Source: Sphingomonas sp. TDK1 (GTDB lineage Bacteria; Pseudomonadota; Alphaproteobacteria; Sphingomonadales; Sphingomonadaceae). Taken from it: DNA of 64,000 bases. How positions within the stretch are numbered: the stretch's first letter is position 1; the number at the start of each line of letters is the position of its first letter. Positions 42,482-51,560 of the stretch are shown one piece after another. The notes below the pieces were generated by a model. It was not told where the DNA came from. It did no database searches and worked only from the letters and a program-made list of their open reading frames with translations. Location: assembly GCF_001650735.1 (NCBI RefSeq), contig NZ_LXVY01000044.1, positions 271,298 to 335,297 on the forward strand, in the 5' to 3' direction. A program made the translations under genes and the position numbers.

Positions 42482-43780
42482 CTAGTCCCTTTCCTTGATG
42501 TCTAGAGTGGCGGATGCGCCGCCGCGATCGCCCTGCTGGAGAGCGTGCAAGGCGACCTGGCGGTGATGACGGATGGTCTGCTGGCGCTGCATGGCGCGGG
42601 CCCATGCAGGCACGGCTTCTTCGGCGGCCGACTGCGAGGCGGTATCGCCGCCGGTGCGATTCAGCGCATTCCAGGCTGCTGCCCGGCCGCGCGACGCCGC
42701 CTCCCCTAGCCCCAGCGCGCTGGAGACCCGTCCGCGTGCGGCATTGCCGGCGGCACGGGCCACCCCGCCCAGCCCCGCCGACATGGTCGGCGCCACAGCG
42801 GTTTCCTTGCCCAGCGTATAGGCCGTGGAAGCAGCCGATCCCATCGCGGTGCCTGCGCGGACGGCCCCCAGCGCGGCCCCGCCCAGCATGCGGGCACCGC
42901 CGACGGCAGCACCCCCGGCAAGCATCGCCATGCCGGCCGCGCCGACCGTGGTGCCCAGCGCTGCTCCCGCGCCGAGCTGCGGCGCACCGGACACGAGGCC
43001 CGAAGCGATTCCGGGTCCGAAGATCCCCAGCCCGAAGATGGTCAGGCTGGCGAGCATCAGGCTCATCGCCTGGCCGATATCGGGCTCCTGGCCCTGCAGC
43101 GCGCTGGTGAACTCGCTGAAGAAATTGGCGCCGATGCCGACGATGACCGCGAGCACCATTACCTTGATGCCGGACGAGACGACATTGCCGAGCACCCGCT
43201 CTGCGAGGAAGCTGGTGCGGTTCCACAGCGCAAAGGGCACAAGGAGGAAGCCGGCGAGCGAAGTCAGCTTGAACTCGACGATCGTGACGAACATCTGCAC
43301 CGCGAGCAGGAAGAAGGTCAGGATCACGACTGCCCAGGCGAACAGCAGCACCGCGATCGTCAGGAAATTGTCGAAGAAGGTCGTGAAGCCCATCAGCTGC
43401 GACACTTGGTCGAGCAGCGGCCATGCGGCGGCGAAGCCCGTGCCGGCGAGACGACCGGGCTTAAGCAGATCCTCGGCGGACAGCGTGCCCCCACCGGCGG
43501 TCAGCCCGGCCTGCGCGAACGAGCGGAAGATGATGTCGGCGAGCGTCGAGAAACTGTTCAGGATGAACGCGAAGGCGCCGATATAGAGGATCTTGCGCAG
43601 GAACCGGCCGATGACATTGTCCTCGCCGCCCATCGCCCAGAACAGCCCGGCAAGTGTGATGTCGATGCCGATCAGGGTAGCCGTGAGAAAGCGGACATCC
43701 CCGCCAAGCAGACCGAACCCGCTGTCGATGTAGCGGGTGAACGCGGCCAGGAAGCGATCGATGACGTTGAGGTCGTTCAC
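42482..43780 (-). CDS. trbL: TrbL, polytopic conjugal transfer protein (VirB6-like)
   Basis: This is a 432-residue multi-pass inner-membrane protein with about six helices in the first 290 residues (for example ILYIGAFAFILNSFSTLADI and LAGFLLVPFALWNRTSFLAE), then a long Ala/Gly-rich region and a charged C-terminal tail. It matches P-type TrbL and forms the inner-membrane channel. The start is taken at GTG 43780 (NDLNVIDRFLAAFTRYIDSG follows), because the 32 codons upstream in frame are Pro/Arg-rich and unlike TrbL. The gene is separated from trbJ by about 110 bp, where trbK is often found; no trbK is seen. Confidence 0.9.
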   Translation of the reverse strand: MNDLNVIDRFLAAFTRYIDSGFGLLGGDVRFLTATLIGIDITLAGLFWAMGGEDNVIGRFLRKILYIGAFAFILNSFSTLADIIFRSFAQAGLTAGGGTLSAEDLLKPGRLAGTGFAAAWPLLDQVSQLMGFTTFFDNFLTIAVLLFAWAVVILTFFLLAVQMFVTIVEFKLTSLAGFLLVPFALWNRTSFLAERVLGNVVSSGIKVMVLAVIVGIGANFFSEFTSALQGQEPDIGQAMSLMLASLTIFGLGIFGPGIASGLVSGAPQLGAGAALGTTVGAAGMAMLAGGAAVGGARMLGGAALGAVRAGTAMGSAASTAYTLGKETAVAPTMSAGLGGVARAAGNAARGRVSSALGLGEAASRGRAAAWNALNRTGGDTASQSAAEEAVPAWARAMQRQQTIRHHRQVALHALQQGDRGGASATLDIKERD

Positions 43781-43893
43781 GGTGGCGATGTCCTGCGCTG
43801 GAGGAATGCCGCGAGGCGGGACCGGGGGTGAGAGCCCCGCCCCGCGGCGGACGGCGGCGGGAGGCAAGACCGCCACCGCCCTGACCGGCGGCG

Positions 43894-44634
43894 CTACCTG
43901 GGGGTGTAGGCCGAGCCGGAGCCGAGGAACCTGCGGGTTGCCGCGCGCGCGTCGATCTCGGCCTGCGCGCGGCGCGCCTGCTCGATCGCCTCGGCGCGGT
44001 ACTGCGCGGCCATCATGTTCTGGATCTGGAATTGCTGCTTGGCGGCCAGCGCCAGCAGCTGGTTGGTCGCCTGCTGGGCCTGGAGCGCGCCCTCGGCGCC
44101 CTGGCTCTTGGCGACGATCCCGCTCAGCGCCTGGGCATCGGCCGTGACATTCTCGGTCACCTGCGCCTGCACGGTCATCGTCTGCTGATAGGCGGCCATG
44201 GCGGTATCGAGCCGGGCGCGCGCGGCGACGACCTGCGCGTTGGTCCGGAGCGCCGCCGAGAGGCTCTGCGGGAAGAGCTGGCGGAACTGCTGGTCGAGCC
44301 CCGACACCCGGAACTGGATCCCCTGCGCCTGCCCCATCAGCCGGTCGACCTGCTGCAGCGTCTGGGTGAGCGCCTGAAGCTCGGGAAAGTCGATCCGGGT
44401 CAGGTTCTTCGCCTGGTTGATCAGCATGGTCGCTTCGTTCTGGAGCGACTGGATCTGGTTGTTGATCTGTTGGAGGGTGCGCGCGGCGGTCAGCAGGTTC
44501 TGGCTGTAGTTGCTGGGATCGAACACGGTGAACTGCGCGCGGGCCGGCGTGCAGGTCAGCGCCATGGCGAACGATCCGGCCGTGCCGAGGCCCAGGGCGC
44601 TCGCGACCAGATATTTGCGGGTGCGGATACGCAT
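43894..44634 (-). CDS. trbJ: TrbJ, conjugal transfer protein (VirB5-like)
   Basis: This is a 246-residue periplasmic protein. The leader is MRIRTRKYLVASALGLGTAG, with cleavage after TPARA, then TVFDPSNYSQNLLTAARTLQ typical of TrbJ and long helical/coiled segments rich in Gln and Ala (QQINNQIQSLQNEATMLINQ). In P-type systems it helps build the pilus tip and is linked to entry exclusion in some elements. ATG 44634 has AGGAG upstream. It is 4 nt after the trbE stop. Confidence 0.92.
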   Translation of the reverse strand: MRIRTRKYLVASALGLGTAGSFAMALTCTPARAQFTVFDPSNYSQNLLTAARTLQQINNQIQSLQNEATMLINQAKNLTRIDFPELQALTQTLQQVDRLMGQAQGIQFRVSGLDQQFRQLFPQSLSAALRTNAQVVAARARLDTAMAAYQQTMTVQAQVTENVTADAQALSGIVAKSQGAEGALQAQQATNQLLALAAKQQFQIQNMMAAQYRAEAIEQARRAQAEIDARAATRRFLGSGSAYTPR

Positions 44635-44638
44635 CACA

Positions 44639-47077
44639 TCACTCCTTTTCTTCGCGGTCGGGGAAGGTGGCGAGCAGTTCGGCGGCCCAGTCGAGGTCGC
44701 GATCGACGAGGAAGCGCGCGGCGAAGTCGGCGTGCCCGCCCTTGGCGAGCATCGCGTCGATGCGGGCCTGCGTCCCGGGATCGGAGGCGCCGCACAAGGC
44801 CAGGGCGATTGGCCCCAGCCCCAGCTCGAACAGCCGATTGCCGCGTGCGGACTGCAGGTAATAGTGCCGCTTGGGCGTGGCGCGGCTGACCAGCTCGATC
44901 TGCCGGTCGTTGAGCCCGAACCGCACATATGCCTCGCGACTCTGGGGCTCGATCGCCCGGTCGTTGGGCAGCAGGATGCGCTGCGGACAGCTTTCCAGAA
45001 TGGCGGGCGCAATGCTGCTCGATGCGATGTCGGCAAGGCTCTGGGTCGCGAACAGCACGGCGACATTCTTCTTGCGCAGCACCTTCAGCCATTCGCGGAT
45101 GCGCGCGGCGAACAGGGGGTGGTCGAGGAAGATCCAGGCCTCGTCGAGGATCAGCAACGTCGGTCGGCCGTCGAAGCGCTCCTCCAGTCGGTGGAACAGG
45201 TAGGTCAGCACGGGGGCGACCACGCCGGCCTGGCCCATCAGCGCTTCGGTCTCGAAACACTGGACATCGGCGAAAGCGAACTGCTGCTCGGCCGCATCGA
45301 GCAGCCGGCCATAGGGACCTTCGAGCGTATAGGCGCTAAGCGCGGTGCGCAGCGCGTTCGACTGGAGCAGCAGCACCAGCCCGGTCAGGGTGCGCTCCTC
45401 TACCGGCGCCGACGCCAAGCTGCTCAGCGCGGACCAGACCGCGTCCTTGACCTCGGGCGTGACCAGCACCTTCTCGTGCGCGAGCAGCGCCGCGATCCAT
45501 TCGGCAGCCCAGCTGCGCTCGGCGGCATCGTCGATCCGGCGCAGCGGCTGGAAGGCCAGCGTGTCGCCGGCCTCGGCGCCCATTCCCAGCGCATGGTGCG
45601 CGCCACCCATCGCCAGCACGGTGGCACGCGCCGAGAAGCCCTTGTCGAAGATATAGACCTGCGCGTCCGCGTAGCGCCGAAACTGGAGCGCGATCAGCGC
45701 CAGCAGCACCGACTTGCCCGCGCCGGTCGGCCCCACCACCAGCATGTGCCCGACATCACCGACATGGGTCGACAGCCGGAACGGCGTCGACCCGGCGGTG
45801 CTGGCGTGGAGCAGCGGCGGGCCATCCAGATGCGCATTGCGGCTAGGTCCCGGCCAGACAGACGACAGCGGCATCAGGTGGGCAAGGTTCAGCGTATGGA
45901 CGAGCGGCTGGCGGACATTGGCATAGACCTGCCCCGGCAGCGACGAGAGCCAGGCTTCGACCGCGTTGACGCCCTCGCGGATGCAGGTGAAGCCGAGTCC
46001 GCCGATGATCCGCTCGACCTGTCGGACCTTGTCCTCGACGCGGGCGCGATCGGTGTCCATGACCGTGATGGTGGTGGTCAGGTAGCCGAAGGCGACATGG
46101 TCGCCGCCCAGCACCTGGAGCGCCAGGTCGGCATCGACCACCTTGTTGTCGGCGTCGGTGTCGAGCAGCTGCGATGGCTGGTTGTACATCACCTCGCGGA
46201 GCAGCGCGGTGATCGACTTGCGCTTGTTGAACCACTGGCGACGGATCTTGGTCAGCGCCTTGGTGGCGTCGCCCTTGTCCAAGGCGATGAAGCGCGTGAC
46301 CCAGCGATAGGCGAAGTCCTGGTGATTGAGAGCATCGAGGATGCCCGGGCGGCTCATGCTCGGAAACCCGAGGATAGTCAGGGTGCGGAGATGGTGGTCC
46401 CCCAGTCGCGGCTCCAGCCCGCCGGTCAGCGGCGTATCGGCGAGCAGCGCGTCCAGGTAGATCGGCGTCTCCGGCACAGCGACATCCTGCAGCCGCGTCG
46501 AGATCGTGCCGTGCAGGAAGGTCAGTGTCTCGCTGTCGTCCAGCGCATGAACCTCGGGCATGAAGCTCGCGAACAGGTCGAGCGCTCGATCGGTCTCCGC
46601 GATGAAGTGCGCCAGCGCCCCCCGCCAGTCCCGACCCGACCCGGCATCGGGCCGCTCGACCAGCGTCCGTCCGGCGGCCTCGGCGCTGTCCGGCGCCGGC
46701 AGCCAGACCAGGGTCAGGTGGTAGCAGCTTTCGAAATGGGCGCCCTCGACGAGGAAGGCCGCCCGCCGCTCCTGGTCGACAAGCCAGGATGCGGCGTCGG
46801 GGAAATCGCTGTCGGGATAGGCGCCCGCCTCGCGCCGCTCGGCGTCGAAGAACAGGGCCCAGCCGCTGCCGAACCGCTTGAGCACATTGTTGGCGCGCGC
46901 GGAGGCCGAGATCAGCTCGGCCTCGGTGGCGGACTCGAGATCGGGTCCGCGGAAGCGGAAGCTGCGCTGGAAGCTGCCATCCTTGTTGAGGACGACGCCG
47001 GGAGCGACCAGCGCCGCCCAGGGAAGATGATCGATCAGCCGATCCGCGCGGCGACGATATTCGGCGAGGTTCAGCAT
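44639..47077 (-). CDS. trbE: TrbE, conjugal transfer ATPase (VirB4-like)
   Basis: This is an 812-residue AAA+ ATPase that powers pilus biogenesis and DNA transfer. The N-terminal VirB4 domain has MLNLAEYRRRADRLIDHLPW and FRFRGPDLESATEAELISAS; the Walker A is VVGPTGAGKSVLLALIALQF, Walker B is TLLILDEAWIFLDHPLFAAR, and the sensor region is VLFATQSLADIASSSIAPAI. The length matches TrbE (about 810-850). The ATG at 47077 overlaps the trbD stop (ATGCTGA). All catalytic motifs are intact, so the transfer machine may be functional. Confidence 0.95.
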   Translation of the reverse strand: MLNLAEYRRRADRLIDHLPWAALVAPGVVLNKDGSFQRSFRFRGPDLESATEAELISASARANNVLKRFGSGWALFFDAERREAGAYPDSDFPDAASWLVDQERRAAFLVEGAHFESCYHLTLVWLPAPDSAEAAGRTLVERPDAGSGRDWRGALAHFIAETDRALDLFASFMPEVHALDDSETLTFLHGTISTRLQDVAVPETPIYLDALLADTPLTGGLEPRLGDHHLRTLTILGFPSMSRPGILDALNHQDFAYRWVTRFIALDKGDATKALTKIRRQWFNKRKSITALLREVMYNQPSQLLDTDADNKVVDADLALQVLGGDHVAFGYLTTTITVMDTDRARVEDKVRQVERIIGGLGFTCIREGVNAVEAWLSSLPGQVYANVRQPLVHTLNLAHLMPLSSVWPGPSRNAHLDGPPLLHASTAGSTPFRLSTHVGDVGHMLVVGPTGAGKSVLLALIALQFRRYADAQVYIFDKGFSARATVLAMGGAHHALGMGAEAGDTLAFQPLRRIDDAAERSWAAEWIAALLAHEKVLVTPEVKDAVWSALSSLASAPVEERTLTGLVLLLQSNALRTALSAYTLEGPYGRLLDAAEQQFAFADVQCFETEALMGQAGVVAPVLTYLFHRLEERFDGRPTLLILDEAWIFLDHPLFAARIREWLKVLRKKNVAVLFATQSLADIASSSIAPAILESCPQRILLPNDRAIEPQSREAYVRFGLNDRQIELVSRATPKRHYYLQSARGNRLFELGLGPIALALCGASDPGTQARIDAMLAKGGHADFAARFLVDRDLDWAAELLATFPDREEKE

Positions 47078-47343
47078 GCGAAATATCCCTTCTGCCGGAG
47101 GTGGCGAAGCAGGACGGGCGCAAAGTCCGGGTCCCGCCGCGCAGCGAACACGGCGATGCTGTGCCCGACGGCCCAGAGCACGAGCCCGGCCAACCACTGC
47201 TGCAACCCGAGGCCGACCGCCGCGGCGACGGTCCCGTTGACGATCGCGAGCCCGCGCGGGGCGCTGCCGAGCAGGATCGGCGATCCCAGGCTCGCATGGA
47301 TCGGCGCCTCGAAGCCTGGCAGGTGCTGGCCGGTGTCGCTCAT
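47071..47343 (-). CDS. trbD: TrbD, conjugal transfer protein (VirB3-like)
   Basis: This is a 90-residue inner-membrane protein with two helices around AIVNGTVAAAVGLGLQQWLA and LVLWAVGHSIAVFAA, preceded by the conserved IHASLGSPILLGSAPRG. The tail FAPVLLRHLRQKGYF is usual for TrbD. It probably anchors TrbE to the membrane. It overlaps trbC (ATGA) and trbE. Confidence 0.93.
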   Translation of the reverse strand: MSDTGQHLPGFEAPIHASLGSPILLGSAPRGLAIVNGTVAAAVGLGLQQWLAGLVLWAVGHSIAVFAARRDPDFAPVLLRHLRQKGYFAC

Positions 47344-47669
47344 GCGACCAGCGCTCCCCCGCCGAAGCTGAAGAAGCTGAGGAAGAAGCTGGAGGCGGCA
47401 AACGCGATCGACAGCCCGAACACGATCTGGATCAGCCGCCGGAAGCCGCCGCTGCTCTCGCCAAACGCCAGCGACAGGCCGGTCGTGATGATGACGATAA
47501 CGGCAACGATCTTGGCGACCGGCCCCTGGACCGACTCGAGCACCTGCTGGAGCGGTTCTTCCCACGGCATCCCCGACCCCGCGGCATGGGCCGAGGTGGC
47601 AAATGCGATGCCGATGGCGGCAAGCTCGACGAGGCGCGCGCGGCGTGCAGGGATCTTGGCGAATTGCAT
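47340..47669 (-). CDS. trbC: TrbC, conjugative pilin (VirB2-like)
   Basis: This is a 109-residue prepilin. It has a leader MQFAKIPARRARLVELAAIG ending near HAAGSG, then two hydrophobic helices (AKIVAVIVIITTGLSLAFG and LIQIVFGLSIAFAASSFFLS) flanking a short polar loop, and a short C-terminus. TrbC pilins are cut and cyclised by a TraF-type peptidase, which is not in the window. The start is ATG 47669 after GGAG; a TTG two codons upstream is less likely. Confidence 0.92.
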   Translation of the reverse strand: MQFAKIPARRARLVELAAIGIAFATSAHAAGSGMPWEEPLQQVLESVQGPVAKIVAVIVIITTGLSLAFGESSGGFRRLIQIVFGLSIAFAASSFFLSFFSFGGGALVA

Positions 47670-47671
47670 GA

Positions 47672-48661
47672 TCAATCTCCTTCGGGGCTGGAGGGCAAGA
47701 GAAGGTCGGCGAGCGCGTAGCTGCCGGTGTCTGGGTCGAGCCCGGCGACGCGGGCGACCTGCGAGACACGCCGGTCGAGACCGCGGCCGGAGACGAACAC
47801 GATGACGTCGATCGCCTCGGCAATGAGCTGGCGCGGCACGGTGATCACCGACTCCTGCACCAGGCCTTCGATGCGGGTGAGCGCGGACAGCGCGCTATTG
47901 GCGTGGACCGTGGCGATGCCGCCGGGGTGGCCGGTGTTCCACGCCTTGAGCATGTCGAGTGCCTCGGGCCCGCGGACCTCACCGACGATGATGCGGTCGG
48001 GGCGCAGCCGGAGGGTCGAGCGGACGAGGTCCGCCATGGTCACGACCCCGGGCCGGGTGCGCAGCGCGACTGTGTCCGGGGCAGGGCTCTGCAGCTCGCG
48101 CGTGTCTTCGATCAGGAGGATGCGCTCGTCGAGGCACGCCATCTCGGCGAGCAGCGCATTGGCGAGCGTGGTCTTGCCCGAACTGGTGCCACCGGCGATC
48201 AGGATATTGTGGCGCAGGAGGACACAGGCTTTCAGCCGGTCGGCGGCCAGCCGCGTCATGACCCCGTCGGCCACATAGTCGTCGAGCCGGTAGAGACGCT
48301 CGGCCGGCTTGCGGATCGAGAAGCACGGCGCGGTGGACACCGGCGGCAGCACGCCTTCGAACCGCTCCCCTGCCTGCCCTTCTTCGTGGGGCGGGAGTTC
48401 CGCCGACACGATCGGCGCCTCGCCATGCACCTCGGCGCGCGCATGCGCCGCGACAAGCCGGATGATCCGCTCGACCTGCGCGGCCTCCATGCGAATGCCG
48501 GTGTCGGAGCGCCCCTCCCCCAACCGGTCCAGGCGGAGCGCGCCGTCCGGGTTGACCATGATCTCGGTGACGCGCGGATCGGCGAGCGCTGCGGCCATCA
48601 CCGGGCCCATGGCTGTTCGCAGCATCGCGCGGCGCCGGTCGCTGGCGATACCGGCGGTCAT
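47672..48661 (-). CDS. trbB: TrbB, conjugal transfer ATPase (VirB11-like)
   Basis: This is a 329-residue hexameric secretion ATPase. The N-terminal domain has VTEIMVNPDGALRLDRLGEG; the Walker A is IAGGTSSGKTTLANALLAEM, the Asp box is ERILLIEDTRELQSP, and the His box is MLKAWNTGHPGGIATVHANS. All motifs are complete. TrbB drives pilus assembly from the cytoplasmic face. It overlaps the upstream RHH gene by 4 nt. Confidence 0.95.
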   Translation of the reverse strand: MTAGIASDRRRAMLRTAMGPVMAAALADPRVTEIMVNPDGALRLDRLGEGRSDTGIRMEAAQVERIIRLVAAHARAEVHGEAPIVSAELPPHEEGQAGERFEGVLPPVSTAPCFSIRKPAERLYRLDDYVADGVMTRLAADRLKACVLLRHNILIAGGTSSGKTTLANALLAEMACLDERILLIEDTRELQSPAPDTVALRTRPGVVTMADLVRSTLRLRPDRIIVGEVRGPEALDMLKAWNTGHPGGIATVHANSALSALTRIEGLVQESVITVPRQLIAEAIDVIVFVSGRGLDRRVSQVARVAGLDPDTGSYALADLLLPSSPEGD

Positions 48662-49059
48662 TGGCCGGGCTCCGAGGCGCCGATCGTCCTGCGGCCAGCC
48701 GCAACCTGCCGGCCGACCTGGGTGACGAACGCCTCGAATCGCTTCGCCCCCATGGCGCGACCCGCCTGGTCGCTATCGGCAAGCGGCGCGTGGATCGCAA
48801 GCTCGTAGCGGACGAACAGTGCGAGGGTCTCGAGCAGGACGTGCTCGTTCCGTTCGATCCTGCCGATCGCCGTCGTCATGCGGTCCAGCCGCAGGCCGAA
48901 ACGCTCCTCCAGTTCGGACACGCCGCGCCGGTTTAGCCAGGCAGTGACGGCATCCGCGAGGATCGCAGACTTCGATGCGCCCGGCTTCGCCGCAAGGGCC
49001 TCCAGCCGATCGCTGAGCGGCTTTGGCAGGAAGAGCTGGTGGCGGACCTTCTCGACCAT
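48658..49059 (-). CDS. CopG/RHH-type DNA-binding protein in tra operon
   Basis: This 133-residue protein has an N-terminal ribbon-helix-helix: VRHQLFLPKPLSDRLEALAA then PGASKSAILADAVTAWLNRR. A helical C-terminal half follows, with RFGLRLDRMTTAIGRIERNE and LALFVRYELAIHAP. It lies between traG and trbB, the place of TraR/CopG-like regulators in such elements, and probably represses the tra/trb promoter or helps the relaxosome. It is clearly paralogous to the RHH protein at 61269-61694. ATG 49059 is preferred; GTG 49065 overlaps the traG stop. Confidence 0.88.
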   Translation of the reverse strand: MVEKVRHQLFLPKPLSDRLEALAAKPGASKSAILADAVTAWLNRRGVSELEERFGLRLDRMTTAIGRIERNEHVLLETLALFVRYELAIHAPLADSDQAGRAMGAKRFEAFVTQVGRQVAAGRRTIGASEPGQ

Positions 49060-49061
49060 GG

Positions 49062-51113
49062 TCACAGCTCCAACTGCAGGTCGCCGGCCCGATGCCCGCC
49101 GGTACCATCCGCCCCTGCGTCCATCGCGAAGGCGGCGCGCGCGATGCCGGAGGCACCGGCGCGGTCCATGGCACGCTGGTCGGCAGCCGGATCGTCCTCG
49201 TCCTGGCCGAGCCCGAGCACCTCGGTGGGCGTGGGTTCTACCGCCGGCTTCGCAGGAAGCTCCTGCCCAGGATGACGCGCCTGCTCGCGCCCACCGTCCT
49301 CATCCTCGCGCTGCTCTGCCGCACCTCCTGCGAGGCGCGTATCCGTGTCACGGACGACGCCGGCCCAGTCATTCGCCCGCGGCGCAGGCCGATCGGCATA
49401 ATCGCCATCACTGAGCACAGGCGGCGGCAGGATCCGGGCCTTGAAGACTGCATCCTTGTAGTAGCGCAGCTTGGTGGCACGGATCGGCGGTGTACCCGCC
49501 ACCAGCACCAGCTCCTCCGTCGGCGGCAGCTGCATGACTTCGCCGGGCGTCAGCAGCGCCCGCGCCGTCTCCTGCCGGCTGACCATGACATGGGCGAGCC
49601 AGGGCGCCAGCCGATGCCCGGCATAATTGCGCATCGCGCGTTGCTCGGTCGAGGTACCAAGGGCATCGGAAATGCGCTTCGCCGTGCGATCGTCGTTGGT
49701 CGCGAAGGCAATGCGGACATGACAGTTATCGAGGATGGCGTTGTGCTCGCCATATGCCTTCTCGATCTGATTGAGACTCTGGGCGATCAAAAAGGCGCGG
49801 ACGCCATAACCGGCGAGGAACGCCAGGCTGGTCTCGAAGAAGTCGAGGCGCCCCAGCGCCGGGAACTCGTCGAGCATCATCAGCAGCTTGTGGCGGCCAC
49901 CAGTCTTGGCGGCCTTCTCGGCTTCGAGATGCTCGGTCAGGCGACGGCCGATCTGGTTGAGCACGAGACGGATCAGCGGCTTGGTGCGGCTGATGTCCGA
50001 GGGCGGCACCACCAGGTAGAGCGACACCGGCGCCTCTGCCTCGACCAGATCGGCGATGCGCCAGTCGCAGCGCGACGTGACGGCCGCGACCGTCGGATCC
50101 CGGTGGAGGCCGAGAAACGACATGGCGGTCGACAGCACGCCGGAGCGTTCGTTCTCGGACTTGTTCAGCACGTCGCGTGCCGCCGATGCAACTACCGGAT
50201 GCACCGCCGGCGCTTCCGGGGTTCCGAGATGATTGGTGGTCATCATCCGGTCCAGCGTGTCGGTGAACTTGCGCTGCGGATCGGAAAGGAAGGACGCGAC
50301 GCGGGCCAGCGTCTTTTCCTCCTCGGCGTAGAGGACATGGAGGATCGCGCCGACCAGCAGCGAATGGCTGGTCTTCTCCCAATGATTCCGGCGCTCCAGC
50401 GCTCCTTCGGGATCGACCAGGATGTCGGCGATGTTCTGGACGTCGCGGACCTCATCCTTGCCGCGACGGACCTCGAGCAGCGGATTGTACCGCGCCGAGC
50501 GCGCATCCGTCGGATTGAACAGCAGGCAATGCGAGAAGCGCTGGCGCCAGCCGGCGGTCAGCTGCCAGTTCTCGCCCTTGATGTCGTGGACGACCGCCGA
50601 GCCGGTCCAGCCGAGCAGCGAGGGTATGACCAGGCCCACGCCCTTGCCGCTCCGGGTCGGCGCGAACGCCATGACGTGCTCGGGGCCGTCGTGGCGCAGA
50701 TACTGCTGACCCATGCGACCGAGGAACACACCGGCGTCCGTGACAAGCCCAGCGGCGCGAATGTCCTGAACGGTTGCCCAGCGGGCGGAGCCGTAGGTCG
50801 TGACATGGCGCCGCTGACGGGCACGCCAGAGGGACCCGCAGATTGCTGCCCCGCACCCGACCAAACCGCTCGTAGCCGCAATGGCGCCAGCTTGTTCGAA
50901 GATCGTCGGGGCATAGGCCTCGAACGAGAACCACCAGCCGAACAACGCCCAGGGTCGATAGAAAGGACGCCCGAAGGCGACAAACCAGGGCCGGCCCAGT
51001 TCGGGCTGATACGCCAGTTCCGCCGCGGCCCACTGCGTCGCGAACCAGACCCCCGCCGACACGATGACGAGCACGATCAGGATCTGTCCGATGAGCAGTT
51101 TGGTAGGGGTCAT
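49062..51113 (-). CDS. traG: TraG, conjugal transfer coupling protein (VirD4-like)
   Basis: This is a 683-residue type IV coupling protein. N-terminal transmembrane helices (LIGQILIVLVIVSAGVWFAT and another near residue 90) are followed by the ATPase domain with Walker A FAPTRSGKGVGLVIPSLLGW, Walker B LLMMLDEFPALGRLDFFETS and FLIAQSLNQIEKAYG. The C-terminal tail is acidic and repetitive in charge, usual for substrate recruitment. It brings the relaxase-DNA complex to the channel. It is the first gene of the tra/trb operon. Upstream lies a tRNA-gene fragment. Confidence 0.95.
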   Translation of the reverse strand: MTPTKLLIGQILIVLVIVSAGVWFATQWAAAELAYQPELGRPWFVAFGRPFYRPWALFGWWFSFEAYAPTIFEQAGAIAATSGLVGCGAAICGSLWRARQRRHVTTYGSARWATVQDIRAAGLVTDAGVFLGRMGQQYLRHDGPEHVMAFAPTRSGKGVGLVIPSLLGWTGSAVVHDIKGENWQLTAGWRQRFSHCLLFNPTDARSARYNPLLEVRRGKDEVRDVQNIADILVDPEGALERRNHWEKTSHSLLVGAILHVLYAEEEKTLARVASFLSDPQRKFTDTLDRMMTTNHLGTPEAPAVHPVVASAARDVLNKSENERSGVLSTAMSFLGLHRDPTVAAVTSRCDWRIADLVEAEAPVSLYLVVPPSDISRTKPLIRLVLNQIGRRLTEHLEAEKAAKTGGRHKLLMMLDEFPALGRLDFFETSLAFLAGYGVRAFLIAQSLNQIEKAYGEHNAILDNCHVRIAFATNDDRTAKRISDALGTSTEQRAMRNYAGHRLAPWLAHVMVSRQETARALLTPGEVMQLPPTEELVLVAGTPPIRATKLRYYKDAVFKARILPPPVLSDGDYADRPAPRANDWAGVVRDTDTRLAGGAAEQREDEDGGREQARHPGQELPAKPAVEPTPTEVLGLGQDEDDPAADQRAMDRAGASGIARAAFAMDAGADGTGGHRAGDLQLEL

Positions 51114-51560
51114 GCGGGCCTCCGCCCGCCAGATCAGCCTATGCGGGGTCAGCCGCTACATTCCGCCTTTCCGGTCTCGCGCATCAGTGACCTTCTGGTG
51201 CCGTTCGCTACTGTTCCGGTGCAATTTGCAGCGCAGCGTACGATGAATGAGCGTCGAGGTCAGGCAGCTGCAACAGGATAGCTCCGACCGGCTGCGCTCC
51301 GGAACGGATGCTTCTGCTGATGCCCGCCCACCTTCCATCGTTGAGCATACCAGCGGCTGTCCGGCTCTACAGCGCGCGCTCCGAAGGCAGAGGCCACAGG
51401 TTCGAATCCTGTCGGGTTCGCTATTTTTCAATGGCTTAGCTGGATCAGCAGCAAACTTGTCAAATATACGTCAAATATGCACGTGCGGACGCACGTGGCT
51501 GAAAGCGCACGTCGGACCTATCCTCCCGTCAGATCTTGGTCCGCTCCGCGATCTTGAAGA
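51114..51560. other. Intergenic region, 447 bp, traG promoter side and tRNA scar
   Basis: I see no protein gene. A short GC hairpin (GCGGGC-CTCC-GCCCGC) lies just before the traG start. The tRNA-Arg fragment is at 51379-51420. An open frame antisense to it (51156-51431) contains the residue pattern that reverse-translated tRNA 3' ends produce, so it is not a gene. Confidence 0.6.
51379..51420 (+). pseudogene. tRNA-Arg(CCG) 3' fragment, probable attachment-site scar
   Basis: CTCCGAAGGCAGAGGCCACA followed by GGTTCGAATCCTGTCGGGTT and CG reads as an anticodon loop with anticodon CCG, the 3' anticodon stem GGCAG, a variable loop, a T stem ACAGG/CCTGT with loop TTCGAAT, the 3' acceptor strand CGGGTTC and discriminator G. 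The 5' half is absent: the bases before the loop (GCGCG) do not pair with GGCAG. Sequence identity therefore begins exactly at the anticodon loop, a usual crossover place for tyrosine integrases. No CCA follows. Confidence 0.82.

Noticed and set aside
44510..47371. A 953-codon open frame on the plus strand opposite trbE
   Set aside because: It is a shadow of high-GC codon use in trbE; composition is Arg/Gly/Gln-rich with no family motif, while trbE on the other strand has complete ATPase motifs.
51156..51431. A 91-codon minus-strand frame over the tRNA fragment
   Set aside because: Its start region with DRIRTCGLCL-type residues is the known by-product of translating the antisense of a tRNA 3' end, not a protein.
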